Source: Paraburkholderia sp. D15 (lineage in GTDB: Bacteria; Pseudomonadota; Gammaproteobacteria; Burkholderiales; Burkholderiaceae). Taken from it: a stretch of 64,000 nucleotides of DNA. This document shows, piece by piece, positions 8,977-17,416 of this stretch (positions are counted from its first letter, which is position 1; every line of letters starts with the position of its first letter). The notes under the pieces were generated by a model. It searched no databases. It worked only from the letters and a program-made list of their open reading frames with translations, and was not told the origin of the DNA. The stretch is taken from NCBI RefSeq assembly GCF_029910215.1, contig NZ_CP110395.1:4030001-4094000 (forward strand). The letters are read 5' to 3'. A program made the translations under genes and the position numbers.

Positions 8977-9011
8977 GCGTAGACGCTGACGCGCAGCGGC
9001 GGCTGATGGAG

Positions 9012-9034
9012 ACGGGCGGGAAGCGCCCGTTTTC
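9012..9034 (+). terminator. Rho-independent terminator
   Basis: A 7-bp stem ACGGGCG / CGCCCGT with a 5-nt GGAAG loop is followed by TTTTCGTC. It lies 35 nt after the stop of the 106-residue protein gene. Confidence 0.75.
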
Positions 9035-9077
9035 GTCCAGCCGCTTTTCTTTTGTTTTGCGGAATCTCCTCGTGCTT

Positions 9078-9113
9078 CGTGCGCCGGTCCGTGCGCCGGT
9101 CCGTGCGCCGGTT
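9078..9113. repeat. 12-nt tandem repeat, three copies
   Basis: Unit CGTGCGCCGGTC repeated three times without spacers, the last copy ending TT instead of TC. It is intergenic, upstream of the flavoprotein gene. Confidence 0.85.
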
Positions 9114-9207
9114 TGCCGTGCCGCATGGGCAGTGTGAAAATAGCGCCCTTCGCGTCTCTTGCCCGCGTTGCCCGCGTTTCTCTGTGCGGGCGAGCATCAG
9201 GCGCTAG

Positions 9208-10515
9208 ATGCCTCGTTTCTTCGGCCATCCGCACGACTTCATGCCCTCTTCCCTTGATTCGATCCGCGTCGCCGTCGTCGGCGGCGGCCCCGCCGGCCTG
9301 ATGGCCGCCGAGACGCTGGCCAGCCACGGCGTGCAGGTCGACGTCTACGACGCCATGCCATCGGTGGGCCGCAAATTCCTGATGGCGGGAAAAGGCGGCA
9401 TGAACATCACGCATTCGGAGCCGATCGAGCCTTTTCTCGACCGGTACGGTGCGCGTCGTCAGCAGATCGCGCCGTTGCTGGACGCCTTCGGACCAGAGGC
9501 CTTGCGGACGTGGCTGCAGGGACTGGGCGTCGAAACTTTTGTCGGCAGTTCGGGACGCGTGTTTCCCACCGACATGAAAGCGGCGCCGATGCTCCGCGCG
9601 TGGATGCATCGTCTACGCGAAGCCGGCGTGCGGTTTCATATGCGACACAAGTGGGTAGGGTGGATCGGCGGCGCCGACTCGGTCGCCGCTCACACGCTGC
9701 GCCTCGCGACGCCCGAAGGTGAGCAAACCCTAAGCTGCGATGCCGTCGTCTTCGCACTCGGTGGCGCAAGCTGGCCCCGGCTCGGCTCGGACGCGACATG
9801 GGTGCCGCTGATGACTGAACGCGGCGTGCCGATCGTGCCGCTTCGCCCCGCCAACTGCGGCTTCGACGCCGACTGGAGCCCGTATCTGCGCGAGCGTTTC
9901 GCCGGTCAGCCGGTCAAGCCGGTCGCCATTTCCCTCACCGATGTAGACAAAAATGTCCACAATCGACAAGGTGAAATACTTTTGACCGAAACGGGCCTCG
10001 AAGGCAGCTTGATCTACGCGTTATCGGCGGCGATCCGCGAGCGGATTCTCGCCGACGGCGACGTCACGATATCGCTGGATCTTGCGCCAGGCTTGCCTTT
10101 GGAGCGGGTCATCGCGGAAGTTACCCGGCCGCGCGGTTCGCGTTCGATGTCCAGCCATCTGCAGGGAAGAATCGGCATCGGCGGGGTAAAACTCGCGCTG
10201 CTGCACGAGATTCTGTCGAAAGAGACCTTCGCCGATGCGCACCAGCTGGCGCATGCGATCAAGGCGTTGCCGGTGCGGCTCACCCGCGCCCGCCCGATCG
10301 CCGAAGCGATCAGCACGGCAGGCGGCATTCCGTTCGAAGCGCTCGACTCGCATCTGATGATCGAGCGCTTACCGGGTGTGTTCTGCGCCGGCGAAATGCT
10401 CGACTGGGAAGCGCCCACCGGCGGTTATCTACTGACCGCGTGTTTCGCCAGCGGGCTTGTAGCGGGACGCGGCGCGCTCGCTTACGTCGCGCAACGCCAC
10501 GACAAACGCGCTTAA
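9208..10515 (+). CDS. NAD(P)/FAD-dependent oxidoreductase (HI0933/TIGR03862-like)
   Basis: A 435-residue flavoprotein of the HI0933/BaiN family. The FAD-binding Rossmann motif VVGGGPAGLMAAE begins near residue 19. The family-specific VGRKFLMAGKGGMNITHSE is at about 51-69, and the C-terminal FAD segment FCAGEMLDWEAPTGGYLL is present. The ATG at 9208 has an AGG seven bases upstream. The in-frame ATG at 9241 has none, though either would spare the Rossmann motif. Physiological substrate is unknown. Its last 4 nt overlap the convergent methyltransferase gene. Confidence 0.85.
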   Translation: MPRFFGHPHDFMPSSLDSIRVAVVGGGPAGLMAAETLASHGVQVDVYDAMPSVGRKFLMAGKGGMNITHSEPIEPFLDRYGARRQQIAPLLDAFGPEALRTWLQGLGVETFVGSSGRVFPTDMKAAPMLRAWMHRLREAGVRFHMRHKWVGWIGGADSVAAHTLRLATPEGEQTLSCDAVVFALGGASWPRLGSDATWVPLMTERGVPIVPLRPANCGFDADWSPYLRERFAGQPVKPVAISLTDVDKNVHNRQGEILLTETGLEGSLIYALSAAIRERILADGDVTISLDLAPGLPLERVIAEVTRPRGSRSMSSHLQGRIGIGGVKLALLHEILSKETFADAHQLAHAIKALPVRLTRARPIAEAISTAGGIPFEALDSHLMIERLPGVFCAGEMLDWEAPTGGYLLTACFASGLVAGRGALAYVAQRHDKRA

Positions 10516-11636
10516 CGCGCCTTCAACCGCCACAGCGACGTCACTTCGGCCATCCGCGCGGTGTGAAGCGCGTCGGTCTGATCGGTCGACTTCGGGTGTC
10601 GCGGACGAATGTCCTCACGTCCCATCACCGTGAGCCCGGCTGTGTCGATCGCCTCGAGCAGCCATTCGCGCGAACGCAGCCCTAAATGCTCGGCAAAGTC
10701 CGACAAAATCAGCCAACCTTCGCCGCCCGGCGATAGATGCGCCGCCAGTCCGTTCAGGAATCCCAGCAGCATCCGGCTGTCCGGGTCGTACACCGCGTAT
10801 TCGATCGGCGACGCGGGCCGCGCCGGCACCCACGGCGGATTGCAGACCACCAGCGGCGCCCGGCCTTCCGGAAACAGATCCGCGCTGACGAGATCGACCT
10901 GCTGGTCGTAGCCGAGCCGGGTGAGATTTTCACGCGCACAATCCAACGCCCGCGGGTCCTGATCGGTCGCGACGATTTTCTTCACGCCGCGTCTGGCGAG
11001 CAGCGCGGACAACACGCCGGTACCGACGCCAATATCGAACGCCTTGTTCAGCGACGGCAGCGGCGTACGCGCGACAAGATCCACGTACTCGCCGCGAACC
11101 GGCGAAAACACGCCGTAGTGCGGATGAATCCGCTCGCCCAGCGCGGGAATGTCCACGCCCTTCTTGCGCCACTCGTGCGCGCCGATCAAACCGAGCAGTT
11201 CACGCAGCGACACGACCGACGGCTCGTCGGTCGGCGGACCATAGGTCTCGATGCAGGCCTGCTGAACGTCCGGCGCGCGGCGCAGCGGAATCGTATAACT
11301 CGCGTCGAGCGGAATCAGGATCATGCCGAGCGTGCGCGAGCGCTGCGACTGCGCCTGCCGATGCAGGTTGAACGCATCCTTCGGCGTCTCGCCCTGCTTG
11401 CGCGGCTTGCGCTCGAGCCGCCGCGTGACGGCCTGCAGCAACTGACGCGCGTTCTGGAAATCACCGCGCCACAACAGCGCCGTTCCTTCGCAGGCAAGAC
11501 GGTAGGCGGAATCGGCGGTCGTGCGGTCATCCGCGACGACGACACGTTTGGGCGGCGGTACCGCCGCTTCGGAACGCCAAAGCGCGGTACTGGGGCCGTC
11601 GGCTTCAGGCCAGGTGATCAATGCGGGGCTGGTCAT
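10512..11636 (-). CDS. Class I SAM methyltransferase with NPPW motif
   Basis: A 374-residue methyltransferase. The C-terminal half carries motif I FDIGVGTGVLSALLARRG, an acidic strand 2 end (ATDQDP) and the catalytic VVCNPPW motif of N-methyltransferases acting on amino groups of glutamine or nucleobases (HemK/RsmC-like). The N-terminal ~170 residues are an uncharacterised accessory domain. The ATG at 11636 begins MTSPALITW. Upstream in-frame codons read through what is clearly intergenic sequence. Substrate unknown. It overlaps the end of the flavoprotein gene by 4 nt. Confidence 0.78.
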   Translation of the reverse strand: MTSPALITWPEADGPSTALWRSEAAVPPPKRVVVADDRTTADSAYRLACEGTALLWRGDFQNARQLLQAVTRRLERKPRKQGETPKDAFNLHRQAQSQRSRTLGMILIPLDASYTIPLRRAPDVQQACIETYGPPTDEPSVVSLRELLGLIGAHEWRKKGVDIPALGERIHPHYGVFSPVRGEYVDLVARTPLPSLNKAFDIGVGTGVLSALLARRGVKKIVATDQDPRALDCARENLTRLGYDQQVDLVSADLFPEGRAPLVVCNPPWVPARPASPIEYAVYDPDSRMLLGFLNGLAAHLSPGGEGWLILSDFAEHLGLRSREWLLEAIDTAGLTVMGREDIRPRHPKSTDQTDALHTARMAEVTSLWRLKAR

Positions 11637-11962
11637 GGTGAGATGGGATCGGTATTGCGCAAGAGACGAGACGCGGGTGCAACACGCGTCATCGGAGGCG
11701 TTGCTCGTCGGACTGTGGGGCGTGATGCCGACTGACGCCCGAATAGTACCTTGCTCGCCGCGCTTAGCAGAGCAGTATTCGCCGACGCATGGGTGCGCGA
11801 ATCGCACCGCGACGACGCCAGGTACGCGCGCCTGGCAACGAATCCACATCGAAATAGACAAAATTGTCCACGGGAGACAAGGTGAAAGAGATATGGTGAA
11901 TTTGGACCGATCCGAGCCTCACCGCTGCGCCCCGGCGTCGAGCCTCGTCAGACCATCGCCAT

Positions 11963-12532
11963 TCAGGCGAATGCCTCGGAAGGCGCAGCCAGCAAGGCCC
12001 GCGCGGCACGCCACGCGTCGGCGGCGGCATTCGCGCGACTGGAAATCTGCACCGCCAAGGTCGCGCCATCGAGCAGCATCACCATCATGGGCGCGAGGAT
12101 TCCCGCCCGCGCCGCCGGCACGATCCCAGCAAGAATCCGCTCGATGAACTGAGTAAGCCCTGCCTTCTGCTGAACGCTAATTTCGTGGATGCTGCAGCCT
12201 TTGTCAGCGAACTCGGCCGCCGCGTGCGCAAACATGCAACCGCAGAAGGTATCGCTCGCGAACCAGTCGCGATGCCAGTCGAAAACTCGCTCGAGACGCG
12301 CAAGCGGCGTATCGGCCCCAGCGACAAATGCGTCGAGCGACACCGCGCATTGCTCTTTGTGCTGCTTCAATACCGCGACGACCAGATCGGTTTTAGATGG
12401 GAAATGCCGGTACATGGTCATCTTCGCCACCCCGGATGCGGCGATGATCCAATCCACGCCGACCGCGTGATAACCATGCTTGCTGAAAAGCGCTGTTGCC
12501 GTATCGAGAATCTGTTGACGCTTATCTGACAC
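11963..12532 (-). CDS. TetR-family transcriptional regulator
   Basis: A 189-residue repressor. The helix-turn-helix spans about residues 5-50 (ILDTATALFSKHGYHAVGVDWI, then VAKMTMYRHFPSKTDLV). The ligand domain includes a Cys-containing CGCMFAHAAAEF motif typical of the TetR_C subgroup next to transporter or reductase genes. No structural gene is adjacent. What lies divergent is a promoter and a probable small RNA (12631-12820). Inverted repeats at 12570-12587 and 12585-12636 would suit autoregulation and control of that RNA. Confidence 0.88.
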   Translation of the reverse strand: MSDKRQQILDTATALFSKHGYHAVGVDWIIAASGVAKMTMYRHFPSKTDLVVAVLKQHKEQCAVSLDAFVAGADTPLARLERVFDWHRDWFASDTFCGCMFAHAAAEFADKGCSIHEISVQQKAGLTQFIERILAGIVPAARAGILAPMMVMLLDGATLAVQISSRANAAADAWRAARALLAAPSEAFA

Positions 12533-12569
12533 AACGACCCTGTGTGATTGATTTATGCATAATGAATAT

Positions 12570-12636
12570 ACAAGTGCGGCAACTTGTCTATTGCGGGCCT
12601 GAAAACTACCAGGACTTTCCCGCCAACCAATAGACA
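12570..12636. promoter_or_regulatory. Operator-like inverted repeats between tetR and the sRNA candidate
   Basis: ACAAGT-N6-ACTTGT (12570-12587) is a perfect 6-bp dyad. Overlapping its right edge, TGTCTATTG (12585-12593) pairs with CAATAGACA (12628-12636), a perfect 9-bp inverted repeat with a 34-nt spacer. The right arm contains the -35 hexamer of the plus-strand promoter. The TetR protein encoded at 11963 is the obvious candidate binder. This is inference. Confidence 0.5.
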
Positions 12637-12659
12637 GATAGGTATCGCGCCGGTATAGT
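12631..12659 (+). promoter_or_regulatory. Sigma-70 promoter facing a gene-free region
   Basis: TAGACA (12631-12636, five of six consensus bases), exactly 17 nt, then TATAGT (12654-12659, five of six). Predicted start is near 12666. No plausible protein-coding gene follows on the plus strand, only a hairpin and a terminator. Confidence 0.6.
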
Positions 12660-12665
12660 CGTTCT

Positions 12666-12820
12666 CAACCTGTGGGAAAGGCCGTACCCACTAGGACCTG
12701 AGAGATAACGTGCGCTAAGTGGCCGCACTGCTGCTTCCAAAGCGCCCATTAAAACAATAAGCCTTTGAATCGCCCTCGAGTTGCGGGTACGCATCGCGTG
12801 CCCGCAACTCGTTTTCATTT
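12666..12820 (+). ncRNA. Candidate stand-alone small RNA, about 155 nt
   Basis: Between the promoter at 12631-12659 and the terminator at 12777-12819 there is no translatable frame with a ribosome site. The RNA begins with a bulged hairpin whose arms (CCT-GTGGG and CCCAC-AGG, flanked by CTCA/TGAG) fall at 12664-12702. A small AGTG-GCCG-CACT hairpin follows, then an A-rich single-stranded stretch (near 12750-12760, ATTAAAACAATAAG) that could bind Hfq, and the terminator stem. I cannot assign it to a named RNA family. Boundaries are inferred. Confidence 0.48.
12777..12819 (+). terminator. Terminator of the sRNA candidate
   Basis: An 11-bp perfect stem, CGAGTTGCGGG (12777-12787) with CCCGCAACTCG (12801-12811), a 13-nt loop, then TTTTCATTT. 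It points along the plus strand, where no protein gene precedes it. Confidence 0.65.
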
Positions 12821-12970
12821 GCGCCTTTTCAACGCGCGTCCGTTCAAGCAGTTCAATTCCTTTTCTCCGTCAATTATTATTCGCTCGCGACAAAGCGTCG
12901 ATTGCGCTCGCGCTTTTATCGATTCACCTGCCGCACGCCTCAAGCAAAAGCGCGCAAAAATCGGTAATAA

Positions 12971-13010
12971 AAAAAACGGGGTTTCTGAATGAACAGAAAC
13001 CCCGTTTTTT
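12971..13010 (-). terminator. Bidirectional terminator after tRNA-Thr
   Basis: Perfect 17-bp arms (12971-12987 and 12994-13010) with a 6-nt AATGAA loop, flanked by an A run on one side and a T run on the other. It lies 7 nt beyond the tRNA 3' end on the minus strand and would end the sspA-sspB-tRNA transcripts. Confidence 0.9.
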
Positions 13011-13017
13011 GTACTTC

Positions 13018-13093
13018 TGGTGCCGGTTGCAGGACTCGAACCCGCCACCTCATGATTACAAGTCAAGCGCTCTACCTGATGAGCTAAACCGGC
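13018..13093 (-). tRNA. tRNA-Thr (anticodon TGT)
   Basis: A 76-nt cloverleaf on the minus strand. The acceptor arms GCCGGTT and AACCGGC pair fully, the discriminator is A, and the CCA tail is encoded (complement of 13018-13020). The D arm is GCTC/GAGC. The T arm contains GGTTCGAGTCC. The anticodon loop CTTGTAA puts TGT at the complement of 13058-13060, reading ACA threonine codons. The anticodon stem has one U-U mismatch. It sits 19 nt downstream of sspB. Confidence 0.95.
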
Positions 13094-13112
13094 ATGAGGC
13101 CGTAATTCTACT

Positions 13113-13622
13113 TCACTTCACGATCTTAAGGCGAGCCCTTCCGCCACCTTTCGAACCATCGTCGTCCGGTTGCGGGCCGTCCGTCGCGCTTTCGGCTTTG
13201 GCGGCCTCGGCTTCGGCCGCGGAGCCGTCCAGCGCATGCGGCGCGGCCGGTGTTTCAGCCTCGTCCGCGAGTTCGGCGTCGGCGCCCGAATCCTGCGCCT
13301 CGCCGCCCGCCGACTCCACCGGGAACGCCATGCCCTGACCGTTCTCCCGCGCGTAGATCGCGAGAATATTGGCGATCGGGACCTCGATCTTGTGCGACTT
13401 GCCGGAGAAGCGCGCGCTGAACTCGATCCATTCATTGCCCATCTGCAACTGGCTGGTCGCCTCGAAGCTGATGTTCAATACGATCTCGTTATCACGCACG
13501 AACTGACGCGGCACGCGCGTGTGATTGTCGACCCGCACCGCGATGTGCGGCGTGTAGCCGTTATCGGTGCACCACTCGTAGAGCGCGCGCAGCAGATAAG
13601 GCTTGGTGGAAATCTCTGGCAT
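13113..13622 (-). CDS. sspB: ClpXP protease specificity-enhancing factor SspB
   Basis: A 169-residue adaptor that tethers ssrA-tagged and other substrates to ClpXP. The N-terminal substrate-binding domain (about residues 1-110) includes KPYLLRALYEWC, HIAVRV and RFSGKSHKIEVPI. A flexible acidic Ala/Asp-rich linker of about 45 residues follows, ending in ARLKIVK, which matches the C-terminal XB peptide that docks on the ClpX zinc domain. It lies downstream of sspA with a 78-nt gap, the usual sspAB order. Confidence 0.95.
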   Translation of the reverse strand: MPEISTKPYLLRALYEWCTDNGYTPHIAVRVDNHTRVPRQFVRDNEIVLNISFEATSQLQMGNEWIEFSARFSGKSHKIEVPIANILAIYARENGQGMAFPVESAGGEAQDSGADAELADEAETPAAPHALDGSAAEAEAAKAESATDGPQPDDDGSKGGGRARLKIVK

Positions 13623-13700
13623 CTACAGTCCTCTTACCGGATGCGGGGCCGCGCAGCCAAAGCCGCACGACGCCCCACCCTAAACCCAACGAAGCCAAAC

Positions 13701-14312
13701 TTAGCGGCGCATCACCTTTTCCGACGGCGTCAGCGCCTCGATGTAGGCCGGGCGGCTGAAAATGCGCTCGGCGTACTTCATCAGCGGGGCGGCGTTCTTC
13801 GACAGTTCGATGCCGTAGTGATCCAGACGCCACAACAGCGGCGCGATCGCCACGTCGAGCATGGAGAACTCTTCGCCGAGCATGTACTTGTTCTTCAGGA
13901 AGATCGGCGCGAGTTGCGTCAGACGATCGCGGATCGCGAGACGGGCCTTCTCGTGATTCTTCTCGGCCGCCTTGCCCTTTTCGTTTTCGAGCGTGCCGAC
14001 GTGAACGAACAGCTCCTTCTCGAAGTTCAGCAGGAACAGGCGGGCGCGCGCGCGCTGAACCGGGTCGGCCGGCATCAGTTGCGGGTGCGGGAAGCGCTCG
14101 TCGATGTATTCGTTGATGATGTTCGATTCGTACAGAATCAGGTCCCGTTCGACGAGGATCGGCACTTGACCGTACGGATTCATCACGGCGATGTCTTCCG
14201 GCTTGTTAAACAGGTCGACGTCGCGGATCTCGAAGTCCATGCCCTTTTCGAACAACACCAGCCGGCAACGCTGGGAGAACGGGCAAGTTGTGCCGGAATA
14301 CAGAACCATCAT
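13701..14312 (-). CDS. sspA: Stringent starvation protein A (GST fold)
   Basis: A 203-residue glutathione-S-transferase-like protein that binds RNA polymerase and modulates stationary-phase and stress transcription in enterobacteria. The thioredoxin-like domain begins MVLYSGTTCPFSQRCRLVLF. The SspA-typical NPYGQVPIL and YESNIINEYIDERFPHPQL follow at about residues 48-80, with the helical domain behind. It sits between petC and sspB on the same strand, a standard betaproteobacterial order. A separate promoter may lie in the 95-nt gap after petC. Confidence 0.94.
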   Translation of the reverse strand: MMVLYSGTTCPFSQRCRLVLFEKGMDFEIRDVDLFNKPEDIAVMNPYGQVPILVERDLILYESNIINEYIDERFPHPQLMPADPVQRARARLFLLNFEKELFVHVGTLENEKGKAAEKNHEKARLAIRDRLTQLAPIFLKNKYMLGEEFSMLDVAIAPLLWRLDHYGIELSKNAAPLMKYAERIFSRPAYIEALTPSEKVMRR

Positions 14313-14407
14313 GTTTACGTTTCCTCAAAAAGCTGAAGGGCCAGCGCGCGGAAAAACCGTTCAGCAGGTTCTTCCTGGCGCCGGCCCCACGCCGGATGAC
14401 GGCGTGA

Positions 14408-15163
14408 TTATTTGATATGTTTCCAGTACGCGGCGTTCAGTCGCCAGGCGAAAAAGCTCAGGACGCCGAGGAACATCAGCACCCACACACCAAGCTGCTT
14501 GCGGGTTTTCTGCGTCGGTTCGGACATCCATGACAGGTACGACACGAGGTCGGCCACAGCAGAATCATAATCTACCGGCGACATCGTCCCCGGAGTGACC
14601 TGCGTATAGCCGACAAATTTGTGTACCGTCTCGCCAGTTTTTTCGTCGGTTTCGTCACCGAACTTCGCGGTACGTTGCCCCTGAAGCTGCCACAGCACAT
14701 GAGGCATGCTCACGTTTTCATACACCAGATTGTTCCAGCCGGTCGGCCGCGTATCGTCGCGATAGAAGCTGCGCAGATACGTGTACAGCCAGTCTTTGCC
14801 GCGCGCCCGCGCTTCCACCGACAAATCCGGCGGCGCTGCGCCGAACCACGCTTTCGCGTCGTCCGGGCGCATGGCCACGGTCATCGTGTTGCCGACCTTG
14901 TCGGTGGTGAACAGCAGGTTCGACTGAATTTCCGCCGGCGTGATGCCGAGGTCGGTCAGCCGGTTGTAGCGCATCAGATTCGCGCTGTGACAATTCAGGC
15001 AATAGTTTACAAACAATTGCGCGCCGTGCTGCAAAGAAGCGAAATTCTCCGCGTTATCGGGCGCGCGGTCGAGGGGGAAATTCTCGTCCGCGTAGGCCGG
15101 TCCGCCCAGCACCGCGAGCAAGGTCGCGCCGATCAGCGCGCACGTCGACAGCAGTTTTTTCAT
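14408..15163 (-). CDS. petC: Cytochrome c1 (bc1 complex)
   Basis: A 251-residue haem protein of the ubiquinol-cytochrome c reductase that passes electrons from the Rieske centre to soluble cytochrome c. A Sec signal peptide (MKKLLSTCALIGATLLAVLG, cleavage near AYA-DE) is followed by the haem motif CLNCH (about residues 56-60). A distal methionine ligand candidate lies in VSMPHVLWQ. A C-terminal membrane anchor (about 225-245) is clear. The ATG at 15163 has a GGAG site nine nt upstream. It is the last gene of petA-petB-petC. Confidence 0.95.
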   Translation of the reverse strand: MKKLLSTCALIGATLLAVLGGPAYADENFPLDRAPDNAENFASLQHGAQLFVNYCLNCHSANLMRYNRLTDLGITPAEIQSNLLFTTDKVGNTMTVAMRPDDAKAWFGAAPPDLSVEARARGKDWLYTYLRSFYRDDTRPTGWNNLVYENVSMPHVLWQLQGQRTAKFGDETDEKTGETVHKFVGYTQVTPGTMSPVDYDSAVADLVSYLSWMSEPTQKTRKQLGVWVLMFLGVLSFFAWRLNAAYWKHIK

Positions 15164-15185
15164 TTCGTGTTCTCCTGGCTCGCGA

Positions 15186-16565
15186 TTAGTGAGGCTTGAA
15201 CCGCACCCGTTCGGGCGGCTGCTTGAACGTGCCAAGCCGCGTCCAGAACGGCATACCGAGGAAAAACGCGAAATAGATCAGCGCGCAGACCTGCGCGATC
15301 AACGTCGATGCCGGCGACGGCGGCTTCGTGCCGAGGAAACCCAGCGTCAGGAACGCGGCGATGAAGATCCCGTAGAACACCTTGTGGAAGAACGGCCGGT
15401 AGCGGATCGACTTGACCGGCGAGCGGTCGAGCCACGGCAGGAAGAACAGCGAGATCACCGCGCCGCCCATCACCACCACGCCCCAGAACTTCGACTCCGT
15501 GAAGGCCATGGCCAGAATCACCAGCACCGCGAGCACTGGCAGACCGAGCTTCCACTTGCCGCGCGCGCGCACCAGCGCGAGCAGACCGAGCAGCGCGATC
15601 ACGATCATCAGCACGATCTTGAACGGATCGGTGGTCGCGCGGAGCATCGCATAGAACGCCGTGAAATACCAAACTGGCGCAATTTCCTGCGGCGTCTGAA
15701 GCGGATTCGCGGGAATGAAGTTATTCGCTTCGAGGAAGTACCCACCCATTTCCGGGGCGAAGAAAATGATCGCCGCGAAAATCAGCAGGAACACCGACAC
15801 GCCCATGAAGTCGTGCACCGAGTAGTACGGGTGGAACGGAATGCCGTCGAGCGGGATGCCGTCCGGATCCTTCTTCGCCTTGATCTCGATGCCGTCCGGG
15901 TTGTTCGACCCGACTTCGTGCAAGGCCACCAGATGCGCGACCACCAGCCCGACCAGCACCAGCGGAATCGCGATCACGTGAAACGCGAAGAAGCGGTTCA
16001 GCGTGACGTCCGAAACGACGTAGTCGCCGCGAATCCACAGTGACAGGTCCGGTCCGATGAACGGAATCGCCGAGAACAGATTCACGATCACCTGTGCGCC
16101 CCAGAACGACATCTGCCCCCACGGCAGCAGGTAGCCGAAGAACGCTTCGGCCATCAGGCACAGGAAAATCGCGCAGCCGAAGATCCACACGAGTTCGCGC
16201 GGCTTGCGGTACGAGCCGTACATCAGCCCGCGGAACATGTGCAGATACACGACCACGAAGAACATCGACGCGCCCGTGGAGTGCATATAGCGGATCAGCC
16301 AGCCCCACGGCACCTCGCGCATGATGTACTCGACCGACGCGAACGCGAGCGTCGCATCGGGCTTGTAGTTCATGGTGAGGAAAATGCCGGTGACGATCTG
16401 ATTGACCAGCACCAGCAACGCGAGCGAACCGAAGAAGTACCAGAAGTTGAAGTTCTTCGGCGCGTAGTACTCGGAAACGTGTTTCTTCCAGGTGGACGTC
16501 AGCGGAAAGCGCCGGTCGATCCAGCCGACCAGCCCGGTCGTCTCTACTTCGTGTTCGATCGCCAT
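15186..16565 (-). CDS. petB: Cytochrome b (bc1 complex)
   Basis: A 459-residue integral membrane subunit holding the two b-type haems and both quinone sites. Haem-ligand histidine pairs lie in RYMHSTGASMF...YLHMFRG and in FFAFHVIAIP...VAHLVALHEVG. The Qo-site PEW-type motif appears as APVWYFTAFYAMLR, a proteobacterial variant. Eight or nine helices are visible. The length exceeds mitochondrial cytochrome b because of a C-terminal helical extension common in betaproteobacteria. The start overlaps the petA stop by one base (TAATG), implying translational coupling. Confidence 0.95.
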   Translation of the reverse strand: MAIEHEVETTGLVGWIDRRFPLTSTWKKHVSEYYAPKNFNFWYFFGSLALLVLVNQIVTGIFLTMNYKPDATLAFASVEYIMREVPWGWLIRYMHSTGASMFFVVVYLHMFRGLMYGSYRKPRELVWIFGCAIFLCLMAEAFFGYLLPWGQMSFWGAQVIVNLFSAIPFIGPDLSLWIRGDYVVSDVTLNRFFAFHVIAIPLVLVGLVVAHLVALHEVGSNNPDGIEIKAKKDPDGIPLDGIPFHPYYSVHDFMGVSVFLLIFAAIIFFAPEMGGYFLEANNFIPANPLQTPQEIAPVWYFTAFYAMLRATTDPFKIVLMIVIALLGLLALVRARGKWKLGLPVLAVLVILAMAFTESKFWGVVVMGGAVISLFFLPWLDRSPVKSIRYRPFFHKVFYGIFIAAFLTLGFLGTKPPSPASTLIAQVCALIYFAFFLGMPFWTRLGTFKQPPERVRFKPH

Positions 16566-17185
16566 TACGCTTCTCCTTTCTCGTCCTTGCCGATCACGAC
16601 GGTATTGGCCGAGGTGAACATGTAAGGCGGGATATCGAGGTTTTGCGGCGCAGGTTTGTTCTTGAAGACGCGGCCGGCCAGGTCGTAGGTCGAGCCGTGG
16701 CAAGGGCAGAGAAAGCCGCCCGGCCAGTCGTCCGGCAGATTGGGCTGCGCGCCCTCCTGGAAGCGCGGTGTCGGCGTGCAGCCCAGATGGGTGCACACGG
16801 CGACGGCGACTAAAAGGTTCTTGTGATCGGTGCGCGAGCGGTATTCGTTGTTGCAGTACTCCGGCAACGGCATCGAAAAAGGATTCTTGGTGTGGGGATC
16901 CGCTACTTCGTTATCGGCTTTCTGTACATCGGCAAGCATGCGGTCGGTGCGGTTGATGATCCACACCGGCTTGCCGCGCCAGGCGACGGTCTTCATATCG
17001 CCGGGCTTGAGGTCACTGATATCGACTTCGACCGGGGCACCTGCTGCCTTGGCCTTTTCAGATGGTGCAAACGAACTAACAAAGGGTACGACAGTGGCAA
17101 CGCCTCCTATGCCACCTGCTACGGTCGTCGCAATCAGCCAGGTACGGCGGCCGCCGTCGACGCGTTCATCTTCCTTGTCTCGCAT
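16565..17185 (-). CDS. petA: Rieske iron-sulfur subunit (bc1 complex)
   Basis: A 206-residue [2Fe-2S] protein that accepts electrons from ubiquinol. The two cluster boxes CTHLGC and CPCHGS are intact. The N-terminus has GGRRTWL followed by a hydrophobic anchor (about residues 13-35), a twin-arginine signal; Rieske proteins are known Tat substrates and tatABC lies 4 kb away. I chose the ATG at 17185 (MRDKEDERV, matching the family). An in-frame ATG at 17263 would add 26 residues without a good ribosome site. Confidence 0.94.
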   Translation of the reverse strand: MRDKEDERVDGGRRTWLIATTVAGGIGGVATVVPFVSSFAPSEKAKAAGAPVEVDISDLKPGDMKTVAWRGKPVWIINRTDRMLADVQKADNEVADPHTKNPFSMPLPEYCNNEYRSRTDHKNLLVAVAVCTHLGCTPTPRFQEGAQPNLPDDWPGGFLCPCHGSTYDLAGRVFKNKPAPQNLDIPPYMFTSANTVVIGKDEKGEA

Positions 17186-17416
17186 CACACGCCCCACTTC
17201 TGAGTTGGATTTTTCCTTCACGTCGCTTCTACCGCCGCTAGTTTGCGCGAATGGAGTCGCCATTTACAAGGGCCGAGTGCCAAAAACCGTGCGAAGCCCT
17301 TGATAACCAAGGGTTTCTCCGTACGGATCGCAAACTTTTTCACACCTCCTTTTAAGCGCTCAATGCGTTATTCATGCCTTTTTTAACGCTAATGCGCTTT
17401 TGATCTATTGAGCAAT
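17186..17416 (-). promoter_or_regulatory. Leader and promoter region of petABC
   Basis: The 231 nt between the Nif3-like gene and petA contain a hairpin CCCTTG-ATAAC-CAAGGG (17297-17313) and, on the minus strand, a strong AAGGAGG just after position 17360 that is not at a usable distance from any start codon. No small protein is convincing. The hairpin may shape the petABC leader. Confidence 0.35.

Noticed and set aside
9078..9113. CRISPR-like array
   Set aside because: The 12-nt units are contiguous without spacers; the same holds for the repeats at 52764 and 56871. No cas genes are present.
12666..12820. 6S RNA, SRP RNA or tmRNA as identity of the small RNA candidate
   Set aside because: No long closing stem with a central bubble as in 6S, no GGAAGGAAGCAGC-type SRP core, no tRNA-like ends as in tmRNA.
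17264..17370. Small GTG-started protein after a strong AAGGAGG upstream of petA
   Set aside because: The ribosome site is only one base from the GTG, too close to work, and no other start lies at a useful distance.
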